A stretch of DNA of 28,486 nucleotides from Bermanella sp034110565. GTDB taxonomy: Bacteria > Pseudomonadota > Gammaproteobacteria > Pseudomonadales > Oceanobacteraceae. Both the position numbers and the translations under genes were made by a program. The notes beneath the pieces are model-generated. The model was not told the origin of the DNA. It saw only the letters and a program-made list of their open reading frames with translations, and did not search any database. Location of the stretch: NCBI GenBank assembly GCA_034110565.1, contig JAWUYY010000081.1, positions 1 through 28,486 of the forward strand, given 5' to 3'. Below, in pieces: positions 23,549 through 28,486 of the stretch; the stretch's first letter is position 1; every line of letters begins with the position of its first letter.

Positions 23549-24697
23549 GTACCACATAGAAAGTGCCACTTGTTCCATGGCGTACCACTGATCTCCTTGT
23601 GGTTTCCACTGCTCAAAATTACGTGTAGCCGCTAACAAGAAGTCCATCAAACCTAGGTGCTGGCGCAATACCCTTGCATGACGATGAGGCACCGTTGGGT
23701 GAAACAAACCACTAAAGCTCAATAGTTGTATGGGCCGTTTCTTCACCCAGTTCCACGATCCCATTTCTAATGTAATCGGCAATAACAGCCGGTCTTGCTG
23801 TTGGCATTTACGATGAAAGTAATCCCACACATCCCCATGACTTAAATAGGCAGCCGATTGGGGCTCGAATAAATAATTATGATTTGGGTAATTACGCTCC
23901 CATAAAATCTTCAACGCCATATACAAAGGCACATCACTAATGGGCTGGCGTCTAAAAGCGTAAGGAATCCATAGTTGATCACGGAAACCAAACCCGCTAT
24001 GAATATCTAATGCAATCACAGGCTTATCTTTAGACGTGATTCGTTCTATCACCTGCTCAAGTACTGCAAACTCAACTTCTACCTCACCACCTTGTTTTCC
24101 ACGATACCAAGGTAAACGTGAGCTGAAACGCTGGCCACCCAATAAAAACGGCACGGGGTCTTCTGCTTCAATAGGTGCATGACGATTAATATCCACACCA
24201 TTGCCATTCGCGCGCTGATTCAAATACATACCCGCAGGATTGACCATAGGTAGAATCACCAAAGCCACATCCGTTTCAAACTGGCTTCGCCACAAACCAT
24301 CCCAGCGATAACGTTGCACTAAGGATTGCAACCAAGCCAATAGCGCTTGCGTGCCTATACGTTCAACCCCATGAATCGCACCACTGATAAACAACGTTGT
24401 GCGACTGGTTTCTGGATTGCCAATCGTGAGCATAGGAATCGGCAAATGAATATTATGAACCTCAATATCCGCCAGTAGCTCAACGTCAATCACATCATGG
24501 TTTTGGCTCAGGATTTTATCCAGTTCAAGGTACTCAGGCACATAGGTTTTCAGCTGTCCTTTATGGGACTGCACAAACTCATGTAAGACCTGCGAGTCCG
24601 TTAAGGACACATCTTCTTCTAGAATAAGCTCAGGTTTGAAATTTAGGCTAAGAGCGCCGGGGTCAGCAAGGAGGTTGGGCGTCACATTGACATCCAT
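23540..24697 (-). CDS. M14-family zinc carboxypeptidase (succinylglutamate desuccinylase/aspartoacylase-like)
   Basis: A 385-residue protein without a signal peptide, so probably cytoplasmic. Metal ligands are visible in SGAIHGVE (His109, Glu112) and in ALDIHSGFG (His233). The substrate-binding pattern NQRANGNGVDINR (160-172) and the catalytic Glu in ITLEMGSWNW (Glu311) fit the M14 fold. An N-terminal extension of about 90 residues precedes the catalytic domain. It could trim peptides, including murein peptides, or hydrolyse acyl-amino acids; no neighbour decides this. AGGA lies ten bases before the ATG. Confidence 0.8.
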   Translation of the reverse strand: MDVNVTPNLLADPGALSLNFKPELILEEDVSLTDSQVLHEFVQSHKGQLKTYVPEYLELDKILSQNHDVIDVELLADIEVHNIHLPIPMLTIGNPETSRTTLFISGAIHGVERIGTQALLAWLQSLVQRYRWDGLWRSQFETDVALVILPMVNPAGMYLNQRANGNGVDINRHAPIEAEDPVPFLLGGQRFSSRLPWYRGKQGGEVEVEFAVLEQVIERITSKDKPVIALDIHSGFGFRDQLWIPYAFRRQPISDVPLYMALKILWERNYPNHNYLFEPQSAAYLSHGDVWDYFHRKCQQQDRLLLPITLEMGSWNWVKKRPIQLLSFSGLFHPTVPHRHARVLRQHLGLMDFLLAATRNFEQWKPQGDQWYAMEQVALSMWYKD

Positions 24698-24877
24698 TTT
24701 GATTGATCCTACAAATCCAGGTTAGGCTAAACATTCGCCTACCCTCGTACAAAAGTGTAGCCAATACTAAAGCAGGCCGATGGACATGTCCTGCCTGTCA
24801 TAAAAATTTCACATAACAGAAAAACAGCCTACAAACTGTTATTATCTAGCTTTCAAACGCCTACAAGTGAACGCCTT
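24698..24877. other. Divergent intergenic region with short palindromes
   Basis: Between the carboxypeptidase and NYN genes I see a perfect palindrome GGACATGTCC (24782-24791), a wider GCAGG/CCTGC pair around it, and AACAG/CTGTT flanking the likely NYN promoter area near 24820-24842. No convincing -35/-10 pair could be fixed. Confidence 0.35.
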
Positions 24878-25363
24878 ATGAACAAAATTGCCGTGTTCGT
24901 AGATGTGCAAAACATCTATTACACCACCCGTGACATGTTCAAACGCTCATTTAATTATAAGAAGTTGTGGGCCGAACTGAGCGAACAAGGCACCATCACC
25001 CACGCGTATGCTTATGCCATTGATCGCGGCATCGACAGCCAGATCAAATTCCAAGACGCCCTGCGCAATATTGGCTTTGACGTCAAGCTCAAACCTTTCA
25101 TCCAACGCCGCGATGGCAGTGCTAAAGGGGATTGGGATGTGGGCATCACTATTGATGTAATGGAAGTATCACCCGAGGTAGATCAGATAGTGTTATTAAG
25201 CGGCGATGGCGATTTTGCTATCTTATTAGAAAAAGTACGTGACAAATACAAGGTGAAAACCAAAGTCTACGGCGTGGAGTTTCTGACCGCTAATGGTCTG
25301 GTTCAGAGCTGCGATGAGTTTGTAAATATAGAAAAAGACATGTTGATTCAATCCTTTAAATAG
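24878..25363 (+). CDS. NYN-domain (LabA/DUF88-type) putative ribonuclease
   Basis: A 161-residue single-domain protein of the PIN-like NYN fold. Acidic residues expected at the metal site are in AVFVDVQNIYY (Asp9, Asn12), KGDWDVGITID (Asp85, Asp87, Asp93) and LLSGDGDF (Asp110, Asp112). It ends soon after the domain, without the C-terminal OST-HTH/LOTUS module found in longer relatives. Family members are thought to cleave RNA; the target here is unknown. It is preceded by a 180-bp gap and is 75 bp from the next gene, which has its own promoter, so it seems to be transcribed alone. Confidence 0.85.
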   Translation: MNKIAVFVDVQNIYYTTRDMFKRSFNYKKLWAELSEQGTITHAYAYAIDRGIDSQIKFQDALRNIGFDVKLKPFIQRRDGSAKGDWDVGITIDVMEVSPEVDQIVLLSGDGDFAILLEKVRDKYKVKTKVYGVEFLTANGLVQSCDEFVNIEKDMLIQSFK

Positions 25364-25384
25364 CTAAACCCTCTAAGAAATCAT

Positions 25385-25411
25385 TAAAGACAATTTGCGC
25401 CATGCCGATAT
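25385..25411 (+). promoter_or_regulatory. Sigma-28 (FliA) type flagellar promoter
   Basis: TAAAGACA (25385-25392), an 11-bp spacer and GCCGATAT (25404-25411) match the FliA consensus TAAAGTTT-N11-GCCGATAA: five of eight bases, including the TAAAG core, in the -35, and seven of eight in the -10, with exact spacing. It lies 27 bp before the start codon of the 533-residue gene, with AGG seven bases before the ATG. Confidence 0.75.
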
Positions 25412-25437
25412 GACTATTATCAGGCATAGGTGTTCTT

Positions 25438-27039
25438 ATGAAAATTACGTCATCCAATTTGCTGCTCAATCAAAACACAAACAAGCAACAAACCGCGGCA
25501 AGAGTCATCAGCTCTGATGTCACTACATCTCAGAATGACAACCAGAATACCACGGCTTCCATCAAACAGACTCAACTCATCCAAGCATTAAGCTTAATTA
25601 ACAGTTCTAGCATGAGTTTAATTAAAGATGCCGATGGCAATTTTCAAGTCACACAAAACACCCAAGCAATAGAATCCATTACCCGCTTAGCACTTGAAGA
25701 AGAGATTACCGTCAGCGCCTTATCAAGCGCAGGGCAAAATAATAACCGTCTAGTAGGTGTAGAAATAAATCGTGTATTTGCGTTTGAGTCCAACACCGAT
25801 ATTCAAATGAATACTCTAGGAACAGTCACCACTGAAGATGGTCGTGAAATTGATTTTTTATTAGAGTTGAATTACCAGCGGCAAATGCAAGTTACTCAAA
25901 CCAGTCAATTCATTGGTAATCGCAATTTAATTGACCCGTTAGTAATTAACTTAACCGCAGGGCCTGCTCAATTAAGTGATAGTTATTTTGAATTTGACTT
26001 AAATGGCGATGGCAACAACGAAGCCTTACATCAAACGGCTACAGGTACTGGCTTTTTAGTATTCGATAAAAATGCAAACGGCATTATTGATGATGGCAGT
26101 GAAATGTTTGGCCCTCAAACTGGCTATGGCTTTGCCGAGCTAAGCGCATACGATGAAGATGGTAATGGCTGGATCGATGAAAACGACAGCATTTTTACCC
26201 AGTTATCCTTCATGGATTTTAACGAAAATGGCGAGCAACAATTACAAGACCTGACCACGGTTGGCCTAGGTGCTATTGCACTACAATCTGCGGCGATGGA
26301 TTACGATCTTCACGACACCCAAGGCAACTTCCAAGCCCAAGTGGCACGCAGTGGGGTAGCATTAATGGAAAACGGAGCCGCGGTTAGTATTCAAGAGATT
26401 TATTATGCCGACCAAGCATTTGGACAAGGTCGGTTAGAACGAACCGGTGAAATAGATGTCGATGGCAATCAAGTCATTCAAGCAAATGCGTCACCCTTGA
26501 CTCAATTTCAATTTGATAATGTCGTGGTGAGTGCTCGTGATGCAGACACTCACGTGAGCTTAAATTTACCCGTCTACTCCAATCGTTGGGGCAGTGATAC
26601 CTACCAAGAATTTAGCCCTAATTTAGGTACCACACCCTTGTCTGCCCAACACGAGACTCAGGCACACAATGAAGCAACATCAACTGAGCAAAGCATTCAC
26701 GTGCAAACGGCAACTGGCACAGAATCCTCAGCCAAAGAAGAAAAACGCTTAGAGATTCAGCAATACTTTCAACAGAAAATGCAATCCGAAAGCTTTGTAT
26801 CCAATACCGTATCCGCTGAGCAAAGTCATCCTAACCGTGTGGCTGTTGATGAATTATCGCAATCCGTATCGTGGGACTACAGCCAGACATTTTTTAGTCA
26901 AGAAAACACTCGCGACGAGAAACTGGAAGAGCTTAAATTATTGGTTGAAAGCCTTAAGGTCATCCGCGAGCAACAGGTAAAATTACAAGAAAAGTTGGGG
27001 ATTTATCACGAAATAGATCAACTAAAAGGTCTTGAATAA
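25438..27039 (+). CDS. Uncharacterised protein with Ca-binding-like DxNGDG motifs, FliA-controlled
   Basis: A 533-residue protein with no signal peptide or membrane segment. The N-terminal 55 residues are polar (Gln/Asn/Thr-rich). A central region (about 183-270) has several acidic loops of EF-hand/VCBS type: DLNGDGNNEA (187-196), FDKNANGIIDDGSEMFG (209-225), YDEDGNGWIDENDSIF (238-253) and FNENGEQQL (261-269). The C-terminus (about 495-533) is a charged probable coiled coil. Similar conserved hypotheticals with this NGNGxIDDGSE-type core occur in marine gammaproteobacteria and pseudomonads; function unknown. The sigma-28 promoter upstream suggests a role tied to motility. It ends in a shared terminator with orn. 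Confidence 0.75.
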   Translation: MKITSSNLLLNQNTNKQQTAARVISSDVTTSQNDNQNTTASIKQTQLIQALSLINSSSMSLIKDADGNFQVTQNTQAIESITRLALEEEITVSALSSAGQNNNRLVGVEINRVFAFESNTDIQMNTLGTVTTEDGREIDFLLELNYQRQMQVTQTSQFIGNRNLIDPLVINLTAGPAQLSDSYFEFDLNGDGNNEALHQTATGTGFLVFDKNANGIIDDGSEMFGPQTGYGFAELSAYDEDGNGWIDENDSIFTQLSFMDFNENGEQQLQDLTTVGLGAIALQSAAMDYDLHDTQGNFQAQVARSGVALMENGAAVSIQEIYYADQAFGQGRLERTGEIDVDGNQVIQANASPLTQFQFDNVVVSARDADTHVSLNLPVYSNRWGSDTYQEFSPNLGTTPLSAQHETQAHNEATSTEQSIHVQTATGTESSAKEEKRLEIQQYFQQKMQSESFVSNTVSAEQSHPNRVAVDELSQSVSWDYSQTFFSQENTRDEKLEELKLLVESLKVIREQQVKLQEKLGIYHEIDQLKGLE

Positions 27040-27072
27040 AAACATAGAGGAACCTCTCGGTTTTTATTCAAG
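27031..27072. terminator. Bidirectional terminator between convergent genes
   Basis: Perfect 13-bp arms CTTGAATAAAAAC (27031-27043) and GTTTTTATTCAAG (27060-27072) with an inner AGAGG/CCTCT stem. It contains the stop codon of the 533-residue gene and lies 12 bp after the orn stop. A and T tracts flank the core on both strands. Confidence 0.8.
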
Positions 27073-27084
27073 AACCGGCGCATA

Positions 27085-27627
27085 TTAAATGCTCATAATG
27101 TTCTTACGGTAATACTGCATTTCTTCAATGCTTTCACGAATATCGTCTAATGCTTGGTGAGAACCTTTTTTGGTTAGCCCTGTTAATTTTTCCGGCGCCC
27201 AACGGCGGGCCAGTTCTTTTAACGTGCTCACATCGATATTGCGATAATGGAAAAAATCTTCAAGCTCAGGCATGTACTTATTGAGGAAACGGCGATCTTG
27301 ATGCACGCTGTTACCACACATTGGGCTAACACCTTTACCTATGTATTTTTGCAAAAAAGCAATGGTTTGTTTAACCGCTTCGGCTTCATTGGTTTTGCTA
27401 TCTTTAACACGCTGAACCAGACCAGAATTACCATGGGTTTTGGTATTCCAATCATCCATGTTATCAATCAGGCTATCAGGCTGGTGAATAGCCAATACAG
27501 GGCCTTCGGCAAGGATATTTAAGTCACCATCGGTGACGATGGTCGCAATCTCGATAATCACGTCTGTGGCCGGCTCTAGGCCTGTCATCTCAAGATCAAT
27601 CCAAATTAGGTTATGTTTGTTTTCCAT
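27085..27627 (-). CDS. orn: Oligoribonuclease
   Basis: Orn is the DEDDh 3'-5' exonuclease that degrades diribonucleotides such as pGpG, and so finishes both RNA decay and c-di-GMP turnover. It has 180 residues. Active-site motifs are WIDLEMTGLEP (Exo I, Asp and Glu), CGNSVHQDRRF (Exo II, Asp) and HQALDDIRESIEE (Exo III, His and Asp). It is divergent from rsgA, the standard arrangement, and convergent with the 533-residue gene. Confidence 0.98.
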   Translation of the reverse strand: MENKHNLIWIDLEMTGLEPATDVIIEIATIVTDGDLNILAEGPVLAIHQPDSLIDNMDDWNTKTHGNSGLVQRVKDSKTNEAEAVKQTIAFLQKYIGKGVSPMCGNSVHQDRRFLNKYMPELEDFFHYRNIDVSTLKELARRWAPEKLTGLTKKGSHQALDDIRESIEEMQYYRKNIMSI

Positions 27628-27653
27628 CTTCTATCCTTATTTGCCTTGAACAC

Positions 27654-27681
27654 TGCTTTACACAGCAAAGCACTATATAAT
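27654..27681 (+). promoter_or_regulatory. rsgA promoter region with adjacent dyad
   Basis: A consensus TATAAT (27676-27681) lies 30 bp before rsgA. Just upstream is an inverted repeat TGCTTT (27654-27659) / AAAGCA (27667-27672), which covers the position expected for the -35, where no good hexamer is seen. It could serve a regulator of rsgA or of the divergent orn. Confidence 0.35.
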
Positions 27682-27710
27682 TCATTAAAGCCCAATTTGA
27701 ACACATATCT

Positions 27711-28486
27711 ATGTCAAAACGAAAGCTCAGTAAGCATCAGGCTTGGCGAATCAGTAAAATTCAGCAAGAACGCAGCGAACGTGCCAATAAAAAAGAAGAC
27801 CAAATTCATGACGAACTAGAAGGCGGTGACCTAGGTCCCGAGCAGTCTGGTCAAGTCATTGCTCACTTTGGCACCCAGGTATTAATCGAGGGTGATAACG
27901 GCGAGCAAAAACGCTGCCACATGCGCGCTAACCTAGGTGGTTTAGTCACAGGAGACTCTGTGGTTTGGCGCATCGGTAAAGACGAGCACGGCGTGGTTGT
28001 GGCTCGTAACGAGCGAGAATCTGAACTGCGCCGCCCAAACATGTATGGCGAACTGAAAAGTGTCGCATCAAACATAGACTATATGGTCATAGTGGTGGCA
28101 CCCGAACCTTATGCTCACCGTAACTTGATTGACCGCTACTTAGTGGCCGCTGAAATGAGCGGTATCGAACCTGTTTTATGCCTCAACAAAATCGACTTAA
28201 TTAACGGCGAAAACCAAGAGCATTTCTTGCATCTTGTGCACGATTACCAAGAAATTGGTTATCGGTTTATCCATGCCAGTACCAAGATCGAAAACGGTTT
28301 AGATGATTTAAAGGGATTTTTGAAAGATCGAATAAGCGTATTTGTAGGGCAAAGTGGCGTGGGGAAATCCAGTATCATTTCGACGCTACTACCCGATGAA
28401 GACATTCGTGTCGGTGCGTTGAGTGAACAAAGCCGCAAAGGCAAGCACACCACCACAACGGCAACCCTGTTTCACTTCCCAAGTGG
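27711..28486 (+). CDS. rsgA: Ribosome small-subunit GTPase RsgA, 5' part (cut by window end)
   Basis: RsgA is a circularly permuted GTPase that checks late 30S maturation. About 258 residues are visible. An N-terminal basic tail and OB fold (about 45-105, SGQVIAHFGTQVLIEG) precede the GTPase domain. The motif order is permuted: G4 LNKIDL (158-163) comes before G1 GQSGVGKSS (213-221) and the G2-like KGKHTTTT (243-250). The window ends before G3 and the C-terminal zinc domain. It is divergent from orn with an 83-bp gap. Confidence 0.97.
   Translation, partial: MSKRKLSKHQAWRISKIQQERSERANKKEDQIHDELEGGDLGPEQSGQVIAHFGTQVLIEGDNGEQKRCHMRANLGGLVTGDSVVWRIGKDEHGVVVARNERESELRRPNMYGELKSVASNIDYMVIVVAPEPYAHRNLIDRYLVAAEMSGIEPVLCLNKIDLINGENQEHFLHLVHDYQEIGYRFIHASTKIENGLDDLKGFLKDRISVFVGQSGVGKSSIISTLLPDEDIRVGALSEQSRKGKHTTTTATLFHFPS

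Noticed and set aside
27863..28456. Minus-strand frames of 65-70 codons at the window end
   Set aside because: Antisense to rsgA, whose OB and permuted GTPase motifs are clear.

Overview
The window is a piece of a gammaproteobacterial chromosome, most likely from a marine, Pseudomonas/Oceanospirillum-like lineage. Three things support this. The gene order nnr-tsaE-amidase-mutL-miaA-hfq-hflX-hflK-hflC-yjeT-(hisZ)-purA is a conserved gammaproteobacterial block. The tRNA-Tyr/tRNA-Gly/tRNA-Thr/tuf cluster lies downstream of a birA-coaX-SPOR operon, as in pseudomonads. The composition is moderately AT-rich, and a betaine-type osmolyte transporter is present. Genus-level placement (for example Bermanella/Oleispira-like) is a guess.

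Region 1 (1-3406, all minus strand). A CMD-family gene, birA, coaX and a SPOR-domain gene lie head to tail. They run into tRNA-Tyr(GUA), tRNA-Gly(UCC), tRNA-Thr(GGU) and the 5' end of tuf. Two promoter-like elements with GC-rich discriminators precede the tRNAs.

Region 2 (3531-17094, all minus strand). This is the conserved block. Read in the direction of transcription it is nnr (metabolite repair), tsaE (tRNA t6A), a murein amidase with AMIN and LysM domains, mutL, miaA, hfq, hflX, hflK, hflC, yjeT, hisZ and purA, closed by a good terminator. Two stretches depart from tight packing: a gap of about 490 bp between miaA and hfq, and a gap of about 280 bp between hflC and yjeT that is bounded by two intrinsic terminators.

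Region 3 (17260-25363). A putative outer-membrane barrel gene sits between nnr and queG. After queG comes an accessory stretch: a glycine betaine/choline-type ABC transporter (proVWX-like, with a lipoprotein binding subunit), a TLC-like membrane protein, an M14-type zinc carboxypeptidase (minus strand) and a stand-alone NYN-domain protein.

Region 4 (25385-28486). A 533-residue protein with Ca-binding-like DxNGDG motifs is preceded by a near-consensus sigma-28 (FliA) flagellar promoter. Then come orn (minus strand) and the 5' part of rsgA (plus strand, cut by the window end). orn and rsgA are normal neighbours of queG, so the genes from the transporter to the 533-residue protein look like an insertion into an ancestral queG-orn-rsgA neighbourhood.

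I found no mobile element, CRISPR array, phage gene or clearly new multi-gene system. The most interesting leads are the FliA-type promoter in front of an uncharacterised gene, the OMP gene with a strong upstream dyad, the TLC-like protein, and the structured intervals at hflC-yjeT and miaA-hfq.
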